64,000 nt of DNA from Photobacterium chitinilyticum. GTDB taxonomy: Bacteria > Pseudomonadota > Gammaproteobacteria > Enterobacterales > Vibrionaceae. This document shows positions 1 to 6,776 of this stretch, in pieces; the first letter of the stretch is position 1; every line of letters starts with the position of its first letter. The notes below the pieces were generated by a model, which worked only from the letters and a program-made list of their open reading frames with translations, searched no databases and had not been told where the DNA came from. The stretch is taken from the NCBI RefSeq assembly GCF_004104355.1, contig NZ_RJLM01000005.1, forward strand, positions 372,001 through 436,000, given 5' to 3'. The position numbers were made by a program, and so were the translations under genes.

Positions 1-650
1 GTGATGGCTGACAAAGTACATCCCATCCCCGTTACATATGGCATCATTGAGTGTCCATTACGCAACTGGGTTTGTCCTTTTGAAGTCACAACAAAGTCTG
101 TAGCTCCAGAAATGACCACACTGCACTGATAAGCTTCAACTAAATATAGCGCTGCACTAACTGCAGCTTCACTATCATCAAGCGCATCAACGCCTTTGTT
201 CTGTCCTTTTTTTCCGGCTAAAGCAATAATTTCAGAAGCATTACCTCGGATGATTAATTTATTGGCTGCTTGGGCAATTTGACGTGAAATTTCCGTTCGC
301 AACGTACTTGCGCCGCATCCAACCGGATCAAGCACAACAAACTTGTTATTGATATTCGCCTGTTCTACGGCAAACACCATACGAGGTGCCCACACGCTAT
401 CCAAAGTGCCAATATTAATCACCAAAGCACCAGAAAAAGACATCATTTCCATCATTTCTTCACGCGAATGCGCCATGATTGGAGACGCGCCAATAGCCAG
501 CAAAGCGTTGGCCGTATTATTCATCACGACATAGTTTGTGATATTCACCACCAGTGGCTTTTGCTGCCGTACTGCATCTAGGGCTGTAACAATAGGTTGG
601 ATACGTGTGTTAATACATTCTGTATTTTCAATTGCGGTAAGATTTGGCAT
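1..650 (-). CDS. thiM: Hydroxyethylthiazole kinase ThiM, 3' end outside the window
   Basis: The reverse strand encodes about 216 N-terminal residues beginning [19 protein letters not shown] and stopping at the window edge; the family is usually about 265 residues, so roughly a fifth is missing. ThiM phosphorylates 4-methyl-5-(2-hydroxyethyl)thiazole with ATP in the cytoplasm, salvaging the thiazole half of thiamine. Recognisable blocks are [21 protein letters not shown] near the N-terminus, [11 protein letters not shown] in the middle and the catalytic-Cys region [10 protein letters not shown] at the truncation. The ATG at 650 follows AGGAGC at good spacing. A TPP riboswitch lies directly upstream, which fits thiamine-repressed salvage. 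Identity is firm; whether thiD or thiE follow cannot be seen. Confidence 0.95.
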   Translation of the reverse strand, partial: MPNLTAIENTECINTRIQPIVTALDAVRQQKPLVVNITNYVVMNNTANALLAIGASPIMAHSREEMMEMMSFSGALVINIGTLDSVWAPRMVFAVEQANINNKFVVLDPVGCGASTLRTEISRQIAQAANKLIIRGNASEIIALAGKKGQNKGVDALDDSEAAVSAALYLVEAYQCSVVISGATDFVVTSKGQTQLRNGHSMMPYVTGMGCTLSAI

Positions 651-740
651 TAAAGCTCCTAGTGCTGACGCACAGAAACTATATCGAGCCAAAGATTTAA
701 GAAGAGTGAAAGTCAAATCACCAATAGCAAGACTGATAGT

Positions 741-814
741 TCCCTACGCCAGTGTTAGCTGAATCAGGTTCAACGGGTCTCGCAAAATGCGATCTCAGCC
801 TTATGGCCCCCCGA
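741..814 (-). promoter_or_regulatory. TPP (thi-box) riboswitch controlling thiM
   Basis: On the reverse strand the aptamer starts GTCGGGGGGCC and contains the conserved CTGAGA, then ACCC, GAACCTGATT, and closes with CTAACACTGGCGTAGGG. These are the sequence blocks of the thiamine pyrophosphate riboswitch. It lies about 90 nt upstream of the thiM start, leaving room for an expression platform; I see no clear U-tailed terminator between them, so translational control is more likely (inference). Confidence 0.93.
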
Positions 815-1157
815 CTATATGCAGGATAATAACAAGTTTTATTGTAAGAGCAACATATCATTAGGCTATCTTCACAAAGCTCCACAACCTGTTCCCCGAC
901 AACACGAGCAGCGTGTAAAAGGATTTAAATATTCTCTAGCTGCAAGCGGCGGAACACTTCGTACCCAATAACCATGCGTGACGATAGTATATTTAAAGAT
1001 GCCTTATCATTCACAATTATCATCAATTACACAACAACCAGCTCCAACAAATACGAACAAGTGCGTACTCTTGATTTGCTCTTTGAATGGATAGTTAACT
1101 AAAGGAGGAATGGCAACAGAGAAAGCTCACGCTTTCTCTGCTGTTCTGTATTGCTAA
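815..1157. other. Intergenic region, thiM promoter side
   Basis: No convincing gene. The stretch should hold the thiM promoter upstream of the riboswitch and the 3' end of the AraC/GyrI gene transcript. The only structure I can support is the perfect hairpin listed at 1117-1140. Confidence 0.5.
1117..1140 (-). terminator. Hairpin after the AraC/GyrI gene
   Basis: Perfect 10-bp stem CAGAGAAAGC / GCTTTCTCTG with a 4-nt loop, 17 nt past the stop of the gene at 1158-2054. The T tract is poor, so it may be a weak terminator or an mRNA 3' stabiliser. Confidence 0.5.
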
Positions 1158-2054
1158 TTATACTTTAATCGGCTCGCAGAAGCTGACATCAGCAACACCA
1201 GTGTTTAGATCATAACTGTGGTACAGTTCAAAGCATGCCCTGTCATCCACTTCCAGACCAGACGCAACAATCTCTTCCATAAGACTTTCCCAAAACGTAC
1301 CATACTGACTCTTTTCATTCACCGTTTCGCGAATTGATGCATAGCTACCTGCCGGCAGTTTCTTCACTTCAATACCTTGTCCGCCTTCTGTCCCTTCCGG
1401 CACAGTCAAGCAAATATCTGTACGGCATTTATCCGCAGGCGTCGCTTCCGGATTATCATGGTAAATAAGCAGACACAGACCGTCTTGCACCCCTTTGGCT
1501 CCAGCCCATTGATACAACTTCCCTAAAGCTGGCTCATAATTCTCGCCATAAGGTCCGGTGACACGGACATACGCTAACCAACGCTCTTCTAGTAATTCAG
1601 TTTTCATGTTCTCACTCCTTTGTGGTTGATATCCAACACTATAATCTTCCGAGTGAGATGTTTCGTGTCTAATCTTGCGAAGAGTGTGTCCAATCTTGCT
1701 ATTTCTCAGCAACTGCGAGTATTCCTCAAGCGTACTGCAGTTTCGGATCTCGGTAGGTGTCACACCAAAATAAAGCCGAAACGCTTTTGCCAGACTTTGT
1801 GAGCTAGAAAATCCATGGTCAAGAGCGACTTCTGTAACGCTGCTTTTCTTAAAAAACAAATGCTGGGCCGCATTCTGCAATTTCAGTCGTTTGATATGGT
1901 TTGCCAGAGTCTCCCCTGTTACAGCCTTAAAGATTCGATGAAAATGATGAGGAGAAAGGTTTGCTATCGCGGCAACCTGCTGCAGATTCACAGATTCTGC
2001 GTAATGCTGTTCCAAATAGCGAATCACTGGGGTTAACCGTTGTAAGTAGTCCAT
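1158..2054 (-). CDS. AraC-family regulator with C-terminal GyrI-like effector domain
   Basis: A 298-residue protein. Residues about 8-105 form an AraC/XylS double helix-turn-helix (HYAESVNLQQVAAIANLSPH, then VTEVALDHGFSSSQSLAKAF). Residues about 150-298 form a GyrI/Rob-like SOUL-fold ligand domain (ELLEERWLAYVRVTGPYG through AVLL-type strands ending VSFCEPIKV). Such proteins (Rob and SoxS/GyrI fusions) usually sense small hydrophobic or cationic compounds and activate efflux or tolerance genes. No target gene adjoins it: neighbours are thiM and a tiny unknown ORF. Autoregulation is possible but no operator was recognised. Domain assignment is firm; the ligand is unknown. Confidence 0.9.
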   Translation of the reverse strand: MDYLQRLTPVIRYLEQHYAESVNLQQVAAIANLSPHHFHRIFKAVTGETLANHIKRLKLQNAAQHLFFKKSSVTEVALDHGFSSSQSLAKAFRLYFGVTPTEIRNCSTLEEYSQLLRNSKIGHTLRKIRHETSHSEDYSVGYQPQRSENMKTELLEERWLAYVRVTGPYGENYEPALGKLYQWAGAKGVQDGLCLLIYHDNPEATPADKCRTDICLTVPEGTEGGQGIEVKKLPAGSYASIRETVNEKSQYGTFWESLMEEIVASGLEVDDRACFELYHSYDLNTGVADVSFCEPIKV

Positions 2055-2227
2055 TTCACTCAGCTCTTAATCTTGTTATGCCAAACTAAATCCTTGTCAC
2101 CGCATCATAGAGCAGCTCGCCTTAAAATCAACCAGTCATCGTCGTTGCACAATACACGGTAAGAAAATAGTAAACGACTAAGCTTATAGGGTGTTAAACA
2201 CTGCACAAACAACACTAAGGTTGGACT

Positions 2228-2383
2228 ATGCTCGATTGGCTAAAAAACATCTTTTCTCAGAAGCCAGACACAACAGATGACAATCTGGTAGAGAAACAAA
2301 CAGATGACCAAGAACTACGTGACAAAAACAAGCAGGAGAATATTGCCCGAGGTTCCTCTTCAGACAATGACACAGAGCAATAA
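2228..2383 (+). CDS. Small acidic hypothetical protein, 51 aa
   Basis: Codes for MLDWLKNIFSQKPDTTDD and a strongly hydrophilic tail rich in Asp, Gln, Asn and Lys, ending NDTEQ. The N-terminal WLKNIF segment is amphipathic and the remainder looks disordered. It is preceded by AAGG about 9 nt before the ATG and sits divergent from the AraC/GyrI gene. No family recognised. Support is limited to an in-frame start, plausible ribosome site and its isolated position between two regulators; it could be non-coding. Confidence 0.45.
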   Translation: MLDWLKNIFSQKPDTTDDNLVEKQTDDQELRDKNKQENIARGSSSDNDTEQ

Positions 2384-2408
2384 CGTGACATCGTCACTCA
2401 ATAAGCAC

Positions 2409-2446
2409 GGGAGTCGACCAGATACAATCGAACCAGTTCGACTCCC
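2409..2446. repeat. 9-bp inverted repeat GGGAGTCGA / TCGACTCCC
   Basis: Perfect 9-bp arms separated by 20 nt, 25 nt after the stop of the 51-aa ORF and before the 3' end of the reverse-strand AraC gene. It could act as a terminator for either strand, although neither side has a long T run. Confidence 0.4.
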
Positions 2447-2507
2447 CTGTCCAACGTCTCATTTTAACTTCTGGCTTCAGTTTCTAATGGCCACTTCAGA
2501 CATATCA

Positions 2508-3344
2508 TCAAGCATCTTCGTCAGAAAAAGACACCTGCCACTCCTTAGGGGACAACCCCGTTTTCTTTCGAAACGCCCGAGCAAAGCCGGACGTATTGCT
2601 ATAGCCAACCTCGTCGGCAACATGGCTAATTGGCAACCCTTTTTTTAGCAAGCTTTGTGCAACGCTAATCTTCCATCCAAGAATATAGTCTCCGGGCGGA
2701 ACCCCCAATACCCTGCGAAAAGTTTCAATGAAGGTCGTACGGGACATTGCCCCCTGCTGAGCCAGTTCAGTAATAGAATCTGACAATCCGGGATTACGGT
2801 GAATTGATAACAACACTGGCGCAAGTTTAGGGTGGCTCATTCCTGCCAACATCCCTTGCTTAACGACCCCTTGTGAGACCAACTCGCGCACCAGCATCAC
2901 TACCAATACTTCGGTTAATCTATCCATCACCAATGTTCTCCCGTTCTTACAGCTATGTACCTCTTCAAACAAGCTACTCACAACCTCGATTAACCCCGGA
3001 CAACGGGCTAATGGAAGCAGCACCATTTCTGGCAGCGTGTTGGCTATCGGGTTATGTCTCCCTGCCCCATAGCTAATTTCTGCGCAAACCACTTCAGCCC
3101 GATCGTCTTGATCAGCTAACAAACGGTGAGGAATAGGTTGCGGGAACAGTAGCAAGCTAGGTTCAGTTAACTGAATTTTCTCACTACCGTTTTTAACGAC
3201 AGTGAGCCTTCCAGCCTTAAGCAGGTGTAAATGGCCTACAGCATCTTGAGCTTGCTCAAACTGCGACACCCCACATAGCTGTCCCGAATAAAACACACCG
3301 GCTGATACTGAAAACCTGTTCAGTACCTCTGATAGCGGATCCAT
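2508..3344 (-). CDS. AraC-family regulator with N-terminal cupin domain
   Basis: Start placed at the ATG giving MDPLSEVLNRFSVSAGVFYS, because CGGAG lies six bases upstream of it; the open frame extends 30 codons further without a ribosome site. The 278-residue product has a Cupin_6/AraC-binding N-terminal half (GHLHLLKAGRLTVV, then the PHRLLAD region) and a C-terminal double HTH (about residues 180-275, ending KTGLSPKEWQVSFSDEDA). The family binds small aliphatic or aromatic compounds and often controls an adjacent oxidoreductase. Here the divergent neighbour is the YHS protein at 3458, about 110 bp away, a candidate target by position only. Confidence 0.88.
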   Translation of the reverse strand: MDPLSEVLNRFSVSAGVFYSGQLCGVSQFEQAQDAVGHLHLLKAGRLTVVKNGSEKIQLTEPSLLLFPQPIPHRLLADQDDRAEVVCAEISYGAGRHNPIANTLPEMVLLPLARCPGLIEVVSSLFEEVHSCKNGRTLVMDRLTEVLVVMLVRELVSQGVVKQGMLAGMSHPKLAPVLLSIHRNPGLSDSITELAQQGAMSRTTFIETFRRVLGVPPGDYILGWKISVAQSLLKKGLPISHVADEVGYSNTSGFARAFRKKTGLSPKEWQVSFSDEDA

Positions 3345-3457
3345 GCTCATCTCCGTACGATTGGTATAAAAAACTGAACCATAGTATCTCAAAAGTTCGG
3401 AACTTAGGTATAGATTATAGTTATTGCCAACCAATAATTCGAAAACGGAGATTCACC

Positions 3458-3931
3458 ATGAACATGTTCATCAAATTCCTGCGCCTCGTCGCGGTTACGG
3501 CTGTTATGAGCCTTTCCACAGCTGCATTCAGTGCCGACATCGACATAAGTACCGATAGCAACGATGTCGCGATTAAAGGGTATGATCCTGTCGCCTATTT
3601 CACCGATAGCAAAGCGGTCAAAGGCGACCAAGCATTCTCCGCTGCCCACAAAAATGCAATCTACCACTTCAGTACTGCAGGCAACCGTGATGCTTTCAAA
3701 GCTGATCCCGAAAAATATGCACCGCAATACGGTGGCTACTGTGCTTTTGGTGTTGCGATGGGCAAGAAGTTTGAAACAGACCCGAATGCATGGAAAGTTG
3801 TCAACAACAAGCTATACCTGAACTTGGACAAGAGTGTACAAAAGCGTTGGCTAGAGGATATTCCTGGTTATATCAATACTGCCAATACCAACTGGAGCAC
3901 CATTAAGACAGTTGAAGCGGACAAGCTATAA
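3458..3931 (+). CDS. Secreted YHS-domain protein
   Basis: A 157-residue protein with a Sec signal peptide (MNMFIKFLRLVAVTAVMSL, cleavage near AFSA-D) followed by a YHS domain: GYDPVAYFTDSKAV, an aromatic-rich core and YGGYCAFGVAMGKKF. YHS domains are short modules found in copper P-type ATPases, monooxygenases and stand-alone periplasmic proteins and are thought to bind metal; only one Cys is present here. C-terminal residues about 125-157 (RWLEDIPGYINTANTNW) are typical of periplasmic YHS proteins. It has a GGAG ribosome site and ends before a bidirectional terminator shared with the haem-binding protein at 4007. Confidence 0.85.
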   Translation: MNMFIKFLRLVAVTAVMSLSTAAFSADIDISTDSNDVAIKGYDPVAYFTDSKAVKGDQAFSAAHKNAIYHFSTAGNRDAFKADPEKYAPQYGGYCAFGVAMGKKFETDPNAWKVVNNKLYLNLDKSVQKRWLEDIPGYINTANTNWSTIKTVEADKL

Positions 3932-3975
3932 CTACGAGAGCCATGTGAGTGCAGTTACTGCAAAAGCAACCAATC

Positions 3976-4000
3976 AAGCTCCGGCAATCTGCCGGAGCTT
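3976..4000. terminator. Bidirectional terminator hairpin
   Basis: Perfect 11-bp stem AAGCTCCGGCA / TGCCGGAGCTT with a 3-nt loop between the convergent YHS gene and the EB_dh-like gene. Confidence 0.8.
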
Positions 4001-4006
4001 AATAAC

Positions 4007-5071
4007 CTACTGTTCAAACTTCATTTTTAAAACTCGATGGCTGAACAGGTGATTTATTTGTGAATTATCGAAAACTGACACGCCAAAATAATAAGTTTTT
4101 GACGGATCAGAAAACTGGACATCTTGTTCGTTGGCCTTCTCACCAGTAGTTACACGCTTACGTTTAAACTCCAGCATCCATTTGCCCTCTTCCCATACGG
4201 CTTTTGCACTGATATCACCGCGAGATCCAGTAAATGGACTAACTAAAATCGATGCCAAACGATGACCGGGCTTAAAGGTATCAAAAAATAGCACTTGGTC
4301 ATCAGGGCCTATTGCATAACTGTCGGTATCATTCCACATCTTCGTTCCCATCGCAGGTGCAAGCTGATCATCCGTTATATTGTCCTTGTATCCACCACCT
4401 GTTTTATGATCGCTTTTTCTTCCCCAGTTTTTATTGACCACAGGATCAATAGTCGCATCAACGAACTGATCATCGAACTGTCCGGTCAAGCCGGTACGAA
4501 CCGCTTTCCAGTGCCACATATCAATCGTTTCTCCTTGCCTAGGGGTAAACTTCCTACCCGGAGACGTCTGTTGGACATCAGCAACGACACCTCCTGCATC
4601 TGCCATGTGACAGGCGATAGCACACCCTTTTTTCTCAAACCCTCTGGCGTTTATGTTCCAATAAATACTGGCTTTATCCTCATAGTAAGTATTCTCATGC
4701 CCCGTCTTATCTTTGTTCATTAACCGCTTCCATGTATTATCTTGCTGCTTCTCCCATGGGAACCGATCAAGGCTTTTAGTAGGATCATCCCACTGAACAA
4801 AGAAATAGACGAACTCATCATCATAAAGCGATTGAATCGAATAATTCGTTTCACGAATTCCTTCATATTGGGCCGGCTCATAAGGCGTGTTGTCTAGAAC
4901 CAGAGTCAAGGGAGCCGCCTTCAGCCAGACACTTTCTTCCACACCATCTAACTCAACGGGTTGGTCAGTTTTAGAGCTAATTAATGTATTAGCAGCGAAG
5001 GATGAAATAGTTGTCAACAGACCGATAGCAACAACTATAGGCTTCACTGTACCACTGAGATGCGCACTCAT
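4007..5071 (-). CDS. Periplasmic ethylbenzene-dehydrogenase-related haem-binding protein
   Basis: Start set at the ATG giving MSAHLSGTVKPIVVAIGLL, preceded by GGAGAAG, and producing a clean signal peptide ending near SFAA-N; the upstream frame extension lacks both. The mature protein resembles the EB_dh (PF09459) family, the b-type haem subunit fold of ethylbenzene dehydrogenase and DMSO-reductase-type enzymes: LDGVEESVWLKAAP, SLYDDEFVYFFVQWDDPT, later VTVDATIDPV-like strands. Unusually it contains GCAIACH (C150, C154, H155), a CX3CH arrangement that could bind covalent haem c. No molybdenum catalytic subunit adjoins. An FNR-like box lies upstream. A role as an electron-transfer protein in respiration is inferred. 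Confidence 0.82.
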   Translation of the reverse strand: MSAHLSGTVKPIVVAIGLLTTISSFAANTLISSKTDQPVELDGVEESVWLKAAPLTLVLDNTPYEPAQYEGIRETNYSIQSLYDDEFVYFFVQWDDPTKSLDRFPWEKQQDNTWKRLMNKDKTGHENTYYEDKASIYWNINARGFEKKGCAIACHMADAGGVVADVQQTSPGRKFTPRQGETIDMWHWKAVRTGLTGQFDDQFVDATIDPVVNKNWGRKSDHKTGGGYKDNITDDQLAPAMGTKMWNDTDSYAIGPDDQVLFFDTFKPGHRLASILVSPFTGSRGDISAKAVWEEGKWMLEFKRKRVTTGEKANEQDVQFSDPSKTYYFGVSVFDNSQINHLFSHRVLKMKFEQ

Positions 5072-5186
5072 TATTCTTCTCCATCTGCGTATGCACCAAC
5101 TACCCAATAACTGTAGTGCAACGCAACGCTTTCAGTCGAAAAACAACTCATCTCACTGATTCGCAATATTTTGCATAAGACAAGGT

Positions 5187-5200
5187 TTGACTTATATCAA
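5187..5200. promoter_or_regulatory. FNR-like palindrome
   Basis: TTGACTTATATCAA matches the FNR consensus TTGAT-N4-ATCAA with one mismatch. It lies between the divergent EB_dh-like gene (start 116 nt away) and hsp20 (start 71 nt away). Seen by eye only. Confidence 0.45.
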
Positions 5201-5270
5201 TCCGGCCAGGACTTTCACCGGAAGAACCTGCAGAGTTGACTACACTAAATATGACTAACAGGAGGCAATT

Positions 5271-5693
5271 ATGAGCTTAGTTCCACGCGATTCATGGTTC
5301 GATTTCAATCAAATGTTTGATCACGCTTTACCTACCCTAAGACATAAATTTGATGTGGAATCATTCTCTCCAAGAATTGACATAGTTGAGAAAGATGAAA
5401 GCTTTGAGATCACAGCCGATTTACCCGGAGTCCGAAAGGAAGACATCTCCGTTCAAATAAATAGTGGCAACCTCACAATCGAGGCGACAACATCGCGAGA
5501 CGAAGAGCAAAAGGAAGGCGATAAGGTGATAAGAAAGGAAAGATACGAAGGCAAATTGATGCGAAGCTTCTATCTTGGCCATAACCTAAAACAAGAAACC
5601 ATTAGTGCTTCATTCACTGACGGCGTGCTGAGGGTGGAGGTACCTAAAGTCGAACCATCCCAGCCAAGCAGTACAAAGATTGAAGTTAAATAA
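5271..5693 (+). CDS. Hsp20/alpha-crystallin small heat-shock protein
   Basis: A 140-residue protein with strong ribosome site AGGAGG. The alpha-crystallin domain covers about residues 35-128: PRIDIVEKDESFEITADLPG, VRKEDISVQINSGNLTIEA and the conserved end GVLRVEVPK. The N-terminal arm (WFDFNQMFDHALPTL) and short C-terminal tail are of usual class-A length. It holds unfolding proteins as an ATP-independent chaperone in the cytoplasm. It is monocistronic, ending at a hairpin terminator. I could not recognise a sigma-32 promoter. It is closer to the broad Hsp20 group than to IbpA/IbpB, so no symbol is given. Confidence 0.93.
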   Translation: MSLVPRDSWFDFNQMFDHALPTLRHKFDVESFSPRIDIVEKDESFEITADLPGVRKEDISVQINSGNLTIEATTSRDEEQKEGDKVIRKERYEGKLMRSFYLGHNLKQETISASFTDGVLRVEVPKVEPSQPSSTKIEVK

Positions 5694-5729
5694 GTTATCG
5701 TCACCTCAAAATTGTTACACTGTTACTTT

Positions 5730-5758
5730 GGCCGGTTATATAATCGGCCTTCTTTTTA
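5730..5758 (+). terminator. Terminator after hsp20
   Basis: Stem GGCCGGTTA / TAATCGGCC (one G-T pair) followed by TTCTTTTT. Confidence 0.8.
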
Positions 5759-5835
5759 AGTGTTTAACGTTAAAATAAATTCCAGTCTACGGTATCATGC
5801 CGTATACATCGAACGAACCCATTGAAACCACTCCT

Positions 5836-6258
5836 ATGGCTAAAACAAAACCTGTTGTCAGTATTGAAACCTATGGTATTCACACGACTTGGGATGCAGA
5901 ATCAAAACATCTTCCGAAAATCAAAAGTTTTACTACTGATATTCCCGTAGAAATTGATATTGAGTTTGGCTTTACCGTCAATATCAAGAAAGCTCGTGGC
6001 GAGAAGATCCGCTACTGTATCTACCATCCGAATATTACCGACGACTCCGGAGAAGTCATGGATCCATTTGATGGTGAACTGCATGTTCGTACCAACGACT
6101 GGGATTTTTATCTTGGCGATACTATTTGGGAGCCAATCTCAAATAAGATTGGAAATTGGCGAATGACAATCGAAATTCGCGGTAAGGTGATCGCCGAGAA
6201 AACCTTCAATGTTTATGCCCGTGACGAAGCCGAATTCTGGAAGCGCAGAGGGTTTTAA
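5836..6258 (+). CDS. DUF3859 family protein
   Basis: Start placed at the ATG giving MAKTKPVVSIETYGIHTTWD, where I expect the family to begin; the frame is open 13 codons further upstream without a better ribosome site. The 140-residue product carries the DUF3859 signature: IPVEIDIEFGFTVNIKKARG, YCIYHP, the NDWDFYLGDTIWEPISNKIG block and WRMTIEIRGKVIAEKTF. It has no signal peptide or membrane segment, so it is cytoplasmic. Function is unknown. The strand-rich pattern suggests a small beta-sandwich. No operon partners. Confidence 0.82.
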   Translation: MAKTKPVVSIETYGIHTTWDAESKHLPKIKSFTTDIPVEIDIEFGFTVNIKKARGEKIRYCIYHPNITDDSGEVMDPFDGELHVRTNDWDFYLGDTIWEPISNKIGNWRMTIEIRGKVIAEKTFNVYARDEAEFWKRRGF

Positions 6259-6396
6259 GCTGTTCGAGCTATAAAGCTCTCTAATAATAATTTCTTTTAT
6301 CAAAAACGAGCATGGTGATACCTACCACGCGTACTCGCAATCATCCAAAACTGTTTATCAAATTCTTTGAAAAACATGGTGTTATGATTCTTGGAT

Positions 6397-6591
6397 TCAT
6401 AGAACCTGATTAAGTAATTCCACGAGTTCATTTTCCGTTATTGGCATTTTTGCTAATTCTATGCTGCAAGAAGCACCGCCTCTTAGCATATAGGCTGTGG
6501 TTGTACAGTGATCGTGATGAAACCACTTACCGTTAATACATACATCTGTATAACATTTGGGGTCTTGCTTTAATTTCATTTTACAATCCAT
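6397..6591 (-). CDS. Small Cys/His-rich hypothetical protein, 64 aa
   Basis: Product MDCKMKLKQDPKCYTDVCIN continues with KWFHHDHC and a GGASC segment, giving five cysteines and three histidines in 64 residues, then an acidic amphipathic C-terminal helix (TENELVELLNQVL). The Cys/His spacing could bind metal but fits no family I know. The ribosome site is weak. An FNR-like sequence (ATGATTTAGGTCAA, two mismatches) lies 50 nt upstream. It is followed by no clear terminator of its own. Probably real because of its amino-acid pattern, but uncertain. Confidence 0.45.
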   Translation of the reverse strand: MDCKMKLKQDPKCYTDVCINGKWFHHDHCTTTAYMLRGGASCSIELAKMPITENELVELLNQVL

Positions 6592-6723
6592 TATTTCACT
6601 TAACGTAGTAACAACATATTATGTAACGCGTATTCAAAATATGATTTAGGTCAATTTCTACATTCAATTACCTCGATAGTACTAGTGGTAATTTTCACTT
6701 TAGTGATGAAAGCAACAAAAAAT

Positions 6724-6748
6724 AAAGCCCCGATTAACTCGGGGCTTT
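6724..6748 (-). terminator. Terminator of the M16 peptidase gene
   Basis: Perfect stem AAAGCCCCGA / TCGGGGCTTT with a 5-nt loop; read on the reverse strand it is followed by ATTTTTTG. Confidence 0.85.
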
Positions 6749-6776
6749 GTAAATATTCAATTGCATACGGTTAGGC

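Noticed and set aside
343-762. Open forward frames over thiM and its leader
   Set aside because: Antisense shadows of thiM and the TPP riboswitch, with no ribosome site and no homology pattern.
1110-1157. 15-codon frame starting ATGGCAACAGAG just after AAAGGAGGA
   Set aside because: The ribosome-like sequence is too close to the ATG and the frame lies inside the hairpin downstream of the AraC gene; it ends exactly at the AraC stop. Treated as chance.
2409-2450. T-arm-like sequence AGTTCGACTCCCCTGT
   Set aside because: Resembles a tRNA T-arm, but no acceptor, D or anticodon stems can be drawn around it.
3404-3727. Reverse frame over the YHS gene
   Set aside because: Shadow of the YHS coding frame, which has a signal peptide and domain motifs.
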